Part shown: in pieces, positions 42,073 through 49,492 of the stretch
How positions within the stretch are numbered: position 1 is the first letter of the stretch
How the letters are laid out: each line of letters starts with the position of its first letter
Source of the DNA: Shumkonia mesophila
Lineage (GTDB): Bacteria; Pseudomonadota; Alphaproteobacteria; Rhodospirillales; Shumkoniaceae
Length of the DNA stretch: 64,000 nt
Direction: 5' to 3'
NCBI RefSeq assembly: GCF_026163695.1
Contig: NZ_JAOTID010000011.1
Location: 62,001 to 126,000, forward strand
Notes under the pieces: generated by a model
Seen by the model: the letters and a program-made list of their open reading frames with translations, nothing else
Told to the model about the DNA's origin: nothing
Database searches by the model: none
Program-made: the position numbers and the translations under genes

Positions 42073-42422
42073 GGCGCCACCGTCACCTGGCCCGTCGAAC
42101 AGGCCTTGCCGTCGCGGCGGTATTCGAAGGACAGCCGGCCGTCTTCGCGCTGGTGGCGCAAGGCGAGGACGAGGGTGTCGCCGGGACCGATGGGGGAAGC
42201 GAACTTGACCTGGAACCGCTGTGCCGCCACCAGGTCGAGGCCCAGGCATTCCCGCGCGAAGGCGATGGCCCACTCGATCTGGACGACGCCGGGAAGGATC
42301 GGAAACGCCTCGAAGTGCCCCAGGAACCAGAAGAGATCGGCAGGGACGAGAAGGTCGAGCTCGGCGCGACCTTCCCGGACGCGACGGGCGAGGACGACGG
42401 GCGTCCGGGGCGCGTCATCCAT
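42069..42422 (-). CDS. Small hotdog dehydratase, aryl-polyene cluster (ApeI-like)
   Basis: The 117-residue protein has DLLVPADLFWFLGHFEAFPI, where the GHF-type histidine is placed as in FabZ-like dehydratases, and LPGVVQIEWAIAFA with the conserved acidic residue in the long helix. The remainder supplies the sheet (FQVKFASPIGPGDTL). It is the partner of the dehydratase at 34823. Start ATG at 42422 overlaps the ligase stop by eight bases, so the pair are tightly coupled. Confidence 0.85.
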   Translation of the reverse strand: MDDAPRTPVVLARRVREGRAELDLLVPADLFWFLGHFEAFPILPGVVQIEWAIAFARECLGLDLVAAQRFQVKFASPIGPGDTLVLALRHQREDGRLSFEYRRDGKACSTGQVTVAP

Positions 42423-43770
42423 GTTGCCGCTCCTCGAACAGAGCCACGAGATCGGCGGTGCGCGTCTTGCCCATGGGCCCGATCGGCAGCGCCGGCATGA
42501 AGCGCCAGCGCCGCGGCAATCCCGCCGCCTCGAGGCGGAAGGCAAGCTCGCGCCGCAGCAGCCGGCCGAGCCGGAACGGGCCGATCTCCGCCAGCTTGGC
42601 CTGTCCCGCCTGCGAGGGGACGACGACCGCCGCCAGGATCGCCCGTTCGCCGGGCAGCGCGATGGCGACGGCTTCGGCGACCAGCGGCGAGGCGGCGAGG
42701 GCCTGTTCGACCTCCGCCAGGGCCACGCGCTTGCCCTCGATCTTGACGACGCGATCGCTGCGGCCGAGGAGGGTGAAGCCTTCGGAAGACACCTCCACCC
42801 GGTCGTCCGTGGCGACCCACGACGTCTCGTCGACGTGCCGCGCCCGCAGCCGAAGGCGGCCGTCATCGCCCCGTGCCGCGGCGATCCCTGGCAGCGGTTT
42901 CCAGCAGCCGTCACCGCGGTCCCGGCGGCGCGTCGCGACGGCGCCCGTTTCCGTGCTGCCGTAGATTTCGTCGGTGGCGACACCGAAGATCCGGGCGGTG
43001 TCGTCCGCGGCCCATTGCGGCAGCGGGGCTCCCGCCGAAAGCACCATGCGCGGGCGGCGGTCGGGCGGAGCCGGCGGCAGGCCGCCCAGGCGGGTCAGGT
43101 GGGCTGGACTGGAGACGATGACGGCGCCCGGCGGCAGGCCGTCGATCAGGCTTTCCCAGTAGTCTTCCATGTGCGGCGCGAACGCCCGCCCGGTCAGCAA
43201 CGGCCACACCACCTTGAAAGCCAGCCCGTAGATGTGCTGATGCGGGACCGTCGCCACGGCCGTCGCGTCGGGGGGAAGATCGGGCCATTGCGCATCCAGG
43301 GCCGCCGCCTCACGCTCCAGATGGAGCAGGCTTTTTTCGATGCGCTTGGGGGCGCCGGTGGAGCCGGAGGTGAAGAATTCGATGAGCCCGGCCTCGGGGC
43401 GGCAGGGGATCGGTTGCCCGCCCCCGGCCCCGTGCCGAAGCGCGATGCGCGGGCCCGGCAGGTCGGGCTGATCCGACACCAGGTGGTCGAAGGCGCCGGC
43501 CAGGCTGGCCAACGTGCCCGGCTGCACGTTGGGGAGAACCACGGCGGTGGCTCCGGCCGACGTCAGGCCGAGGACGGCGACGAGAAACAGGTAGCTGTCG
43601 CCGCAGACGACGGCGCCGCGGCGGCATCCGGCGGCGGCGACGGCGTCGGCCATGGCCGCCGCGTCGGCCCGCAGATGGCGTCGCGTCAGAACGTCGCCGG
43701 CGTACCAGCTGACGGCGACGGCATCGTCTTCGGCCTGGGCAAGGACGGAGGCGAACGACAGCGGCTTCAT
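42415..43770 (-). CDS. AMP-dependent acyl/aryl ligase, aryl-polyene cluster (ApeH-like)
   Basis: The 451-residue ANL-superfamily enzyme has the P-loop FFTSGSTGAPKRIEKS, VPHQHIYGLAF, the adenylate-binding IYGSTETGAVATR, the hinge region GRSDRVVKIEGKRVAL and the catalytic lysine near MGKTRTADL. It activates an aromatic acid (4-hydroxybenzoate-type) as adenylate and loads it on an ACP to prime the polyene. No enzyme to make the aromatic acid is in the window. Length is a little short of typical ANL ligases but the core is complete. ATG at 43770 overlaps the membrane-protein stop. Confidence 0.88.
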   Translation of the reverse strand: MKPLSFASVLAQAEDDAVAVSWYAGDVLTRRHLRADAAAMADAVAAAGCRRGAVVCGDSYLFLVAVLGLTSAGATAVVLPNVQPGTLASLAGAFDHLVSDQPDLPGPRIALRHGAGGGQPIPCRPEAGLIEFFTSGSTGAPKRIEKSLLHLEREAAALDAQWPDLPPDATAVATVPHQHIYGLAFKVVWPLLTGRAFAPHMEDYWESLIDGLPPGAVIVSSPAHLTRLGGLPPAPPDRRPRMVLSAGAPLPQWAADDTARIFGVATDEIYGSTETGAVATRRRDRGDGCWKPLPGIAAARGDDGRLRLRARHVDETSWVATDDRVEVSSEGFTLLGRSDRVVKIEGKRVALAEVEQALAASPLVAEAVAIALPGERAILAAVVVPSQAGQAKLAEIGPFRLGRLLRRELAFRLEAAGLPRRWRFMPALPIGPMGKTRTADLVALFEERQHG

Positions 43771-44360
43771 TCCGCCCCGCCCTTCGCCCGCCGCCGGACC
43801 CACCGGCGGACCACAAGCTCGCCGCCCATCAGGAGGCCCATGAGAAGATAGGACAGAAGCCCGTTGTACAACGCCCAGACGGCGGGGTCCTCGGCCAGGG
43901 CCGTCCAGCCGGAAACGCCGGCATTGGCAAGCAGGAAGAAAAACCAGACGAGCGTGACCCGCCGCATGTACCGGCGGGCCGGCGCCGTGGCGACGGTTCC
44001 GGCCATAGCGGCGAAGCGCTCGACCAGTGTCGGAGGGAACAGGAGCGACCCGCCGAATGCCGCGGCGAAGGCCAGGCTCATGAGGACCGGATAGGCCTTG
44101 GCCGCCACCATGCCGTCGATGGACAGGAGCGCCAGCAGGCCGAGGCCGACGGCGGCGAGGGCGCCCAAGACGACCGCGTCGCGCCCTTCGCCGCGCAGCC
44201 AGACGGCCCGTATCGCCAGCACGGCGAGGGCCAATCCGACGAACGCGGCCGGCGGCACGTGGCCGATCCCGGCATAGACGATGAAAGGATAGGCGGCGCC
44301 GAATGCCACCAGGGCGAAGCGGGATGCGCGGGGTCTACGCGTTGAGCAGGGAATGGACAC
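43767..44360 (-). CDS. COG4648-like membrane protein, aryl-polyene cluster (ApeG-like)
   Basis: The protein of about 180-197 residues has four to five membrane helices: FALVAFGAAYPFIVYAGI, then FVGLALAVLAIRAVWL and VVLGALAAVGLGLLALLS, with a final NGLLSYLLMGLLMGGELVVR. It resembles the small membrane proteins linked with the acyl ligase in aryl polyene clusters. The start is uncertain. GTG at 44360 gives a basic N-terminus but overlaps the ACP gene by 26 bases; GTG at 44309 gives no overlap. No catalytic motif was seen. Confidence 0.75.
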   Translation of the reverse strand: MSIPCSTRRPRASRFALVAFGAAYPFIVYAGIGHVPPAAFVGLALAVLAIRAVWLRGEGRDAVVLGALAAVGLGLLALLSIDGMVAAKAYPVLMSLAFAAAFGGSLLFPPTLVERFAAMAGTVATAPARRYMRRVTLVWFFFLLANAGVSGWTALAEDPAVWALYNGLLSYLLMGLLMGGELVVRRWVRRRAKGGAE

Positions 44361-44580
44361 GGTCGACCACATCCCCGACCGTCCGCACGGACTTGAATTC
44401 TTCGGGCTTGAGCTTGCGCCCGGTCAGGTCCTGGAGCTTCACCATAAGGTCGACGGCGTCGATGCTGTCGAGATCGAGGTCCTCGAACAGCCGGGCGTCC
44501 GGGCTGATCTTGTCGAGCGGAACCTCGAACACGGTTTCAAGGAAGCTTTGCAGCTTCAGGAAGATTTCGTCACGGCTCAT
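44335..44580 (-). CDS. Acyl carrier protein (first), aryl-polyene cluster
   Basis: The 81-residue acidic protein has the phosphopantetheine serine in LDLDSIDAVDLMVKL. Four-helix ACP layout. It carries the growing polyene or starter as a thioester. ATG at 44580 overlaps the second ACP stop (ATGA). Two ACPs are typical for these clusters, one probably for chain growth and the other for starter loading (inference from described systems). Confidence 0.93.
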   Translation of the reverse strand: MSRDEIFLKLQSFLETVFEVPLDKISPDARLFEDLDLDSIDAVDLMVKLQDLTGRKLKPEEFKSVRTVGDVVDRVHSLLNA

Positions 44581-44846
44581 CGAACGGCCTCGCGATGCGC
44601 GCGGACGAATTCGGCGAGGTTGCGAATGCAGGCAAAGCTTTTCTTCACTTCATCCGAGGCGGAATCAATCTTTATCCCATAAATCTTCCGGATCGAAACG
44701 CCGATCTCCAGCGCGTCGATGGAATCCAGCCCAAGGCCGGCATCGCCGAAAAGAGGCTCGTCGCTGTCGATATCTTCAGGCGAAAGATCTTCGAGCTTGA
44801 GCGTCGTGACGATCAGCGTCTTCAGTTCGGATTCCAGGTCGCCCAT
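44577..44846 (-). CDS. Acyl carrier protein (second), aryl-polyene cluster
   Basis: The 89-residue acidic protein has the phosphopantetheine motif LGLDSIDALEIGVSI and a helix ending IRNLAEFVRAHR. ATG at 44846 lies inside the 3' end of the acyltransferase gene (71-base overlap), consistent with the compressed operon. It is longer and less like FabF-type ACPs than the first, suggesting a separate partner. Confidence 0.92.
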   Translation of the reverse strand: MGDLESELKTLIVTTLKLEDLSPEDIDSDEPLFGDAGLGLDSIDALEIGVSIRKIYGIKIDSASDEVKKSFACIRNLAEFVRAHREAVR

Positions 44847-45609
44847 GCTCGCATTTTTCCACGTAATATTGACGCACAAAGGTTGCCAATCTTCGCACCG
44901 CCTGCGACCGGAAGGGATATCCCAGGAAGGCGGAAATGTCCAGCCGCTCCCCAACCTCCACGTGAAAAACCGGGCGGATTCGGGGGACGTCGTACCAGGC
45001 TCGTCCCTTGGGGAGAAAGACGGGTGCACAATTTATGGTCGTAAGACAGAGATCCGTCCGGGCGGCGAACGCAACGTTGGCGAAACCGCGTTTCACGACC
45101 ATCGCCTGTCCCTCGACGCTGCGCGTTCCTTCCGGGAAGATGATGACGTTGTCGCCGCTCCTCAGGGCGTCCGCGCAGCGCTCGACCAGGGCCTCCGGAT
45201 CGAGGTCGTTGCGGATATAGCCCGCCCCGGCGACCACGGGACGCAGGAAGGGGTTGGCCCAGATCTGGTGCTTCACGACGCACTGCACGCGCGGCAGCAT
45301 CGACATGAGGATCACGACGTCGAGGAGCGACGGGTGGTTCGAGACCACCAGCAGGCCCCGCGCGTTCGCAAGAAGCGGACGGCCGGAGACGTGAAGCTCG
45401 ATGATCCGGAAGAAACACAGCGCGCGGATGAAGATCCGAAAACTGGTTTGGATGAGGAACTGGATCCGCCGCTTGCGGGCCAGCGGGCCGCGCGACAGCC
45501 AGATCACGGGAGGGAAGAGAGCCGTCGCCATGGCGATTCCGCCCAGTCCGAAGGCCGCAAACCCGACCCCGGTTCCCGCCACCCGCCAAAGCCGTTCGAG
45601 CCTATACAC
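44776..45609 (-). CDS. 1-acylglycerol-3-phosphate-type acyltransferase, aryl-polyene cluster
   Basis: The 277-residue protein has an N-terminal membrane helix (about 12-38) and the acyltransferase motifs SNHPSLLDVVIL (NHx4D), IIFPEGTRSVEG (the glycerol-phosphate binding block) and a following VFLPKG. PlsC-family enzymes acylate lipid acceptors. In aryl polyene clusters this type of protein may attach the polyene acyl chain. Stop overlaps the second ACP by 71 bases; start overlaps the chain-length factor stop by eight bases. Confidence 0.87.
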   Translation of the reverse strand: MYRLERLWRVAGTGVGFAAFGLGGIAMATALFPPVIWLSRGPLARKRRIQFLIQTSFRIFIRALCFFRIIELHVSGRPLLANARGLLVVSNHPSLLDVVILMSMLPRVQCVVKHQIWANPFLRPVVAGAGYIRNDLDPEALVERCADALRSGDNVIIFPEGTRSVEGQAMVVKRGFANVAFAARTDLCLTTINCAPVFLPKGRAWYDVPRIRPVFHVEVGERLDISAFLGYPFRSQAVRRLATFVRQYYVEKCEHGRPGIRTEDADRHDAQARRSFA

Positions 45610-46270
45610 GGCGCCACCGCCACATCATGCGGTCGCCGCGGCAGGCCGCCTCGGGCTCGCTTGAACAGAGGAAGGCAAGGAAGGCGGTGGCGAGATCCTC
45701 GGATTGCCCCGGCGCTTCCGCCGTCCCGGGAGTTGCTTGCACCTCGATGTCTCCCACACCCCGCGGCGGTTGCAGGGACAGCGCGAGGACGGTGCCGGCG
45801 TCGTCGTCTGCGACCCCGGCATAGGCGTCCGGCAGCGGTTCGTCGTAGTGAACCAGGAGCACGGGATCGCTCGGCCTTTCCGACAGACAGGCCGCCGCCT
45901 CCATCAACCCGTAGCCAAAGGTGTCGGGACCCGCGGCCAAGGCGGTGTGTCCCTGGCGGTTTCCCATGGCGATGGACATCGCGCCGGCGAGGGCATGGTG
46001 GACCGACATGCTGAAGTCGGCGGGCGAGACGGTGTCTTCCCTGGCCAATGTCTGCAACATCGAAAAGGTGCGGGAATACTCGCCGTGGCGGGAGGAAAAA
46101 ATGAAACGAGTGTTTTGTTCGGGAGCCAGCGACCATGCCGCGGCCAACGCCCGCCGCCCGAGGGGCGTCACCCGCCGGCGGATCGAACCGGGAAGCACCT
46201 GTTCACACGGCCGGGCTTCCGTGCCCATGGCGCCGCGCCAGGCGTTCACACTAATCCTGAATTCCCCCAT
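45602..46270 (-). CDS. Beta-ketoacyl synthase chain-length factor, aryl-polyene cluster (ApeC-like)
   Basis: The 222-residue protein resembles ketoacyl-synt_2-type chain-length factors: FIFSSRHGEYSRTFSML, then SPADFSMSVHHALAGAMSIA, and DTFGYGLMEAAACL. It has only the N-terminal half of a thiolase fold and no full Cys-His-His triad, as expected for a non-catalytic partner of a ketosynthase. It is the first gene of the operon and overlaps the next by eight bases. The promoter must lie in 46271-46423. Confidence 0.82.
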   Translation of the reverse strand: MGEFRISVNAWRGAMGTEARPCEQVLPGSIRRRVTPLGRRALAAAWSLAPEQNTRFIFSSRHGEYSRTFSMLQTLAREDTVSPADFSMSVHHALAGAMSIAMGNRQGHTALAAGPDTFGYGLMEAAACLSERPSDPVLLVHYDEPLPDAYAGVADDDAGTVLALSLQPPRGVGDIEVQATPGTAEAPGQSEDLATAFLAFLCSSEPEAACRGDRMMWRWRRV

Positions 46271-46423
46271 CCCTAAGGTTCCGGCCGTCCCCTGTCGTGC
46301 AATCCGCCCATAAGCCCCCGCCGGCGGATTCCAGGTTGGCGCTGGTGTTTGTTTTCGTCTCGCTTCAGTTTTCCCGATGCTATCACGCGCGCGTTGCGAT
46401 GGGCATGCCCTTTACGTCCGAAA
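46271..46423. promoter_or_regulatory. Likely promoter region of the aryl-polyene operon
   Basis: The 153 bases lie between the first operon gene (minus strand) and the end of the small lipoprotein gene (also minus). No clear -35/-10 pair was identified. Since all downstream genes overlap or nearly so, this region should drive the whole 13.4-kb operon. Confidence 0.4.
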
Positions 46424-46822
46424 TCACTTTTTCCTGAATGCCGCCAGGGAAAGCCGTTCCTGGATGTCGCGGTCCAGAAGGATCACCCACTTGCCGTAAT
46501 TGTGGTGGATATTCCCCTGGCTATCGAGAAGACCGCGGCTCGTGTTGTAGACGATGCTGTAGGACGTCTGGGAATACTTGAGGTCGATGACCGCCTCATA
46601 GGCCGTTGGCTTGATCAGCGTCGCCACCAGATGCCCGTCGGCCTTCTTGTCGACCATCCAGCCCCGGGCAATGGCCGCCTCGGCGATCTCGTTGCCGATC
46701 TCGGTCACGGAAAGCTTCTGCGCGGAATACGGGACGGGATGGTTGTCGACATTTTGGATCGGCCGCGCGGCGCAGGCGGCGAGGAAGAGCGCGACGGCAA
46801 TGATGGGAAACCTGAACATCAT
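46424..46822 (-). CDS. Small putative lipoprotein
   Basis: A 132-residue protein with a lipobox FLAAC (cysteine near residue 17) after a short hydrophobic stretch. The mature part has DNHPVPYSAQKLSVTEIGNE and IARGWMVDKKADGHLVATLI, then TSYSIVYNTSRGLLDSQG, a pattern seen in small lipoproteins with an amphipathic beta-sheet domain. No function was recognized. It lies between the aryl polyene operon and a PagL-like gene, on the same strand, and may be part of the outer-membrane envelope functions here. Confidence 0.75.
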   Translation of the reverse strand: MMFRFPIIAVALFLAACAARPIQNVDNHPVPYSAQKLSVTEIGNEIAEAAIARGWMVDKKADGHLVATLIKPTAYEAVIDLKYSQTSYSIVYNTSRGLLDSQGNIHHNYGKWVILLDRDIQERLSLAAFRKK

Positions 46823-46953
46823 GCTGGATCCTTATGCTTCTGCCGTTCGCAACGATAGTGTGCCGGCATCCGATATACAACCGTGGCAAATATGCCGGGG
46901 CCGCGCGGTGAACCTCCGCGCGTGCTCCGTTTGCGCGGAAATCCCGCCTATTC

Positions 46954-47439
46954 TCAATGAAGAGGGAAGGAATAGTAGAGCGTGACGGACTCGGCACCCG
47001 GATTGGTGTCGCCCACGCCGGCGTTCGATATGTGCGAGAACGCCATGCCCAGGCGGGATCTGTCGTCGAAGCGATAGGCGACTTCGAGTTGCGAGCGGAT
47101 TTCGAAGGCGCTGCCGAGGTCTTTTCCGCTGCCTTCGTGGTAATACCCGGGGGCCACGCTGGGCGAAATCACCAGGCGGCGCCCGAAATAGAAATCCGAC
47201 AGCACGCCGGCGTAGGCGTGCACCGACCCGTCCGTGGTCGCCATGACGCCGGCCAACGGCTTGAAGATCCAGAAACGAAAGCCGGAGCGATATTCGGCCC
47301 GTGCCTCGACGGCGGTGTCGTCCTGATGCACAACGTCAAACCAGCCGCCGCCGACGGCCAGGAAATCAGGATCTTCGGCGTGGGCCGGCATGACGGCAAT
47401 CGCGGCCAGGAAGGCACCCAGAAAGGCTTTGAGCATCAT
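46954..47439 (-). CDS. Acyloxyacyl hydrolase, lipid A 3-O-deacylase (PagL-like)
   Basis: A 161-residue outer-membrane protein with a signal peptide ending near MPAHA (about residue 21). The C-terminal catalytic segment is MAFSHISNAGVGDTNPGAES, with a His, Ser and Glu placed as in the PagL triad, followed by a final amphipathic strand. PagL removes an acyl chain from lipid A in the outer membrane. GGGGGAT lies before the start. The gene follows the aryl polyene operon and a small lipoprotein gene, consistent with envelope remodelling, but the link is not proven. Confidence 0.85.
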   Translation of the reverse strand: MMLKAFLGAFLAAIAVMPAHAEDPDFLAVGGGWFDVVHQDDTAVEARAEYRSGFRFWIFKPLAGVMATTDGSVHAYAGVLSDFYFGRRLVISPSVAPGYYHEGSGKDLGSAFEIRSQLEVAYRFDDRSRLGMAFSHISNAGVGDTNPGAESVTLYYSFPLH

Positions 47440-47589
47440 TCGATCCCCCCCGGACAATACGGACAGTTCCGGCATGTGGCGCATGGCTTATAGGGACACG
47501 ATCCTACGTCATCACTTGCGGCGAATCGACAAAAATCAGACCGTCGAACCGGCAAGGGCTTTCGCCACACCCTGCCGCCTGTGCCTCCC

Positions 47590-47775
47590 TCAGGCCGGCT
47601 TGGCGGCCGGCGAAACGTCGTCTTGGCCGAACGTCAGCATGTCGTCCTCGTCGCCGCAGGACAGGCGGTCGAAGGTGCCGAGGTCGAAACCGGTGACGGC
47701 GGGCGGATCGGCCGCTTCCCCCGCCCAGCGCCGGTCGAAGAGGTCGAACAGGCCGCGCAGCGAGGCACATACCAT
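47590..47775 (-). CDS. Possible small protein, unknown
   Basis: A 61-codon frame with acidic composition (FDLGTFDRLSCGDEDDMLTF) lying divergent from the aldo/keto reductase gene. It has a weak AGGGG upstream. No homologous family was recognized. It may be a real small gene or an incidental frame in a GC-rich region. Confidence 0.35.
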   Translation of the reverse strand: MVCASLRGLFDLFDRRWAGEAADPPAVTGFDLGTFDRLSCGDEDDMLTFGQDDVSPAAKPA

Positions 47776-47832
47776 TGGAAAACCCCTGATCTGGATGCCA
47801 TCTTGCGTCGTGAACGATCAAGGAGACAGCCC

Positions 47833-48870
47833 ATGACCACCGTCAACGATTCCACCGCCGCCATCGCGCTGCCGACCCGCCGGTTGGGGCGCACCGACAT
47901 GGCGATCACCCGCGTCGGCTTCGGCGCCTGGGCCATCGGCGGCGCCGACTGGGCCTTCGCCTGGGGCAGCCAGGACGACCGCGACTCCGTCGCCGCCATC
48001 CGCCATGCCGTCGAGCGCGGCATCAACTGGATCGACACCGCCGCCATCTATGGCCTCGGCCATTCGGAAGAGGTGGTACGCCAGGCCCTGGTCGGCCTGC
48101 CGACCGCCGAGCGCCCGTACGTGTTCACCAAGTGCGGCCTGGTGTGGGACGAGGCGAACCGCGTCGCGGCGCCCAGCAAGGCGGGCGCCGCCGCCAGCCT
48201 GCGTCGCGAGGTCGAGGCCTCGCTCAAGCGCCTCGGTGTCGAGCGCATCGACCTTTACCAGATGCACTGGCCGGCCGACGACGTGCCGCTCGAGGACTAC
48301 TGGCGGACCCTGCTCGACCTCAAGGCCGAGGGCAAGGTGCGGGCGGTCGGCCTGTCGAACCACAGCGCGCAGCAGCTCGAGGCGGCCGAGCGCCTGGGCC
48401 ATGTCGACACCTTGCAGCCGCCCTTCTCGGCGATCCGCCGCGACGTCGCCGCCGCCGAGCTGCCCTGGTGCCATGCCCACGACACCGGCGTCATCGTCTA
48501 CAGCCCCATGCAGGCCGGCCTGCTGTCCGGCCGCTTCTCGGTCGAGCGGGCGCAATCGCTTCCGAAGGACGACTGGCGCTCGCGCAGCGCCGAATTCACC
48601 GGTGACAAGCTGGCCCGCAACTTGAAGCTGGCCGAGGCGTTGAAACCCGTCGCCGAGCGCCATTCCACCAGCGTTGCCGCCGTTGCCGTCGCCTGGACGC
48701 TGGCCTGGCCGGGGGTGACGGCGGCCATCGTCGGCGCCCGCAGCCCGCAGCAGGTCGATGGCTGGCTTGACGCCGCGACGCTCGAGCTGACCGCGAAGGA
48801 CATGGCCGAGGTTGCCGCCGCCCTCAAGGCGACCGGCGCCGGCGGCGGCCCCCTGTCGCCCGCCGCCTGA
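47833..48870 (+). CDS. Aldo/keto reductase
   Basis: The 345-residue TIM-barrel enzyme has the NADPH-dependent tetrad: Asp in WIDTAAIYGLGHSE, the Tyr in IYG, Lys in VFTKCGL and His in YQMHWPADD. It reduces carbonyls with NADPH. AAGGAGACAGCCC precedes the ATG at 47833. The cofactor-binding IVGARSPQQV near the end supports NADPH use. Single gene; the protein belongs to the YajO/AKR13-like bacterial group by overall pattern. Confidence 0.9.
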   Translation: MTTVNDSTAAIALPTRRLGRTDMAITRVGFGAWAIGGADWAFAWGSQDDRDSVAAIRHAVERGINWIDTAAIYGLGHSEEVVRQALVGLPTAERPYVFTKCGLVWDEANRVAAPSKAGAAASLRREVEASLKRLGVERIDLYQMHWPADDVPLEDYWRTLLDLKAEGKVRAVGLSNHSAQQLEAAERLGHVDTLQPPFSAIRRDVAAAELPWCHAHDTGVIVYSPMQAGLLSGRFSVERAQSLPKDDWRSRSAEFTGDKLARNLKLAEALKPVAERHSTSVAAVAVAWTLAWPGVTAAIVGARSPQQVDGWLDAATLELTAKDMAEVAAALKATGAGGGPLSPAA

Positions 48871-48882
48871 ACCGGGCAACGA

Positions 48883-49368
48883 TCAGGAGCGGCGTCCGTC
48901 TCGTTCCGCCGAGCCCCAGGCCAGCACCGAAAGGACGAGGGCGACCAGGGCCAACAGGTTGAGTCCGGCACCGGCCGCGTGGGAGTATTCCCACTGGGTC
49001 CGCAGCGCCTCCCAGCCCGGCGGTACCGTCGTCCAATTGGCGGTCGCCCGGTTGGCCGGGAAGGTGTAGATCCAGAACAGTGCCTGGGCGCCGGCCAGGC
49101 CGAGGAACGCCAGGCCCGCCCAGCGGGCCGCGGCCGGTTGGCGCCACACCAGGATGGTCAGCGTCAGCGTCGAAGCCAGCGCGCCGACGACGACAACTCC
49201 CAACAGCGCCCAGCCCCGATAGATGGCCTGCGCGGTGAAATAGGCCGCCTCGGGCAGATCGATCTTGTTCGGAAGCGCGAGGAGATGGGCGAGCGACGGC
49301 CCCAGGCTCAGGCCGACGAACAGGAAGGCGAAGAAGTAGGCCCACTTCTGACGAGCGATCGACATCAC
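48883..49368 (-). CDS. DUF1772-like small membrane protein
   Basis: A 161-residue protein with four membrane helices (KWAYFFAFLFVGLSLGPSLA, then GWALLGVVVVGALASTLTLT, LAFLGLAGAQALFWIYTFPA and LNLLALVALVLSVLAW). WRQPAAARWAGLAFLG and NRATANWTTVPPGWEALR form loops. It resembles DUF1772-type proteins of unknown function. It stands alone on the minus strand between the reductase and the SPINDLY-like gene. Confidence 0.72.
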   Translation of the reverse strand: MMSIARQKWAYFFAFLFVGLSLGPSLAHLLALPNKIDLPEAAYFTAQAIYRGWALLGVVVVGALASTLTLTILVWRQPAAARWAGLAFLGLAGAQALFWIYTFPANRATANWTTVPPGWEALRTQWEYSHAAGAGLNLLALVALVLSVLAWGSAERDGRRS

Positions 49369-49492
49369 AGGTTAGCTGGGAGGAAGACGCCGGCAGGTCA
49401 AGGACGAATGCCTCCTGGTGCGCGGCCCGGCGGATCGGGCTAGACTGCCGGCGCGACCGGCAGGGGCGCTCAAGGCGAGGAGAGGGATCGGC

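Noticed and set aside
40858..43851. Plus-strand 997-codon open frame
   Set aside because: Antisense to the glycosyltransferase-acyltransferase, dehydratase and ligase genes. No domain-like segments.
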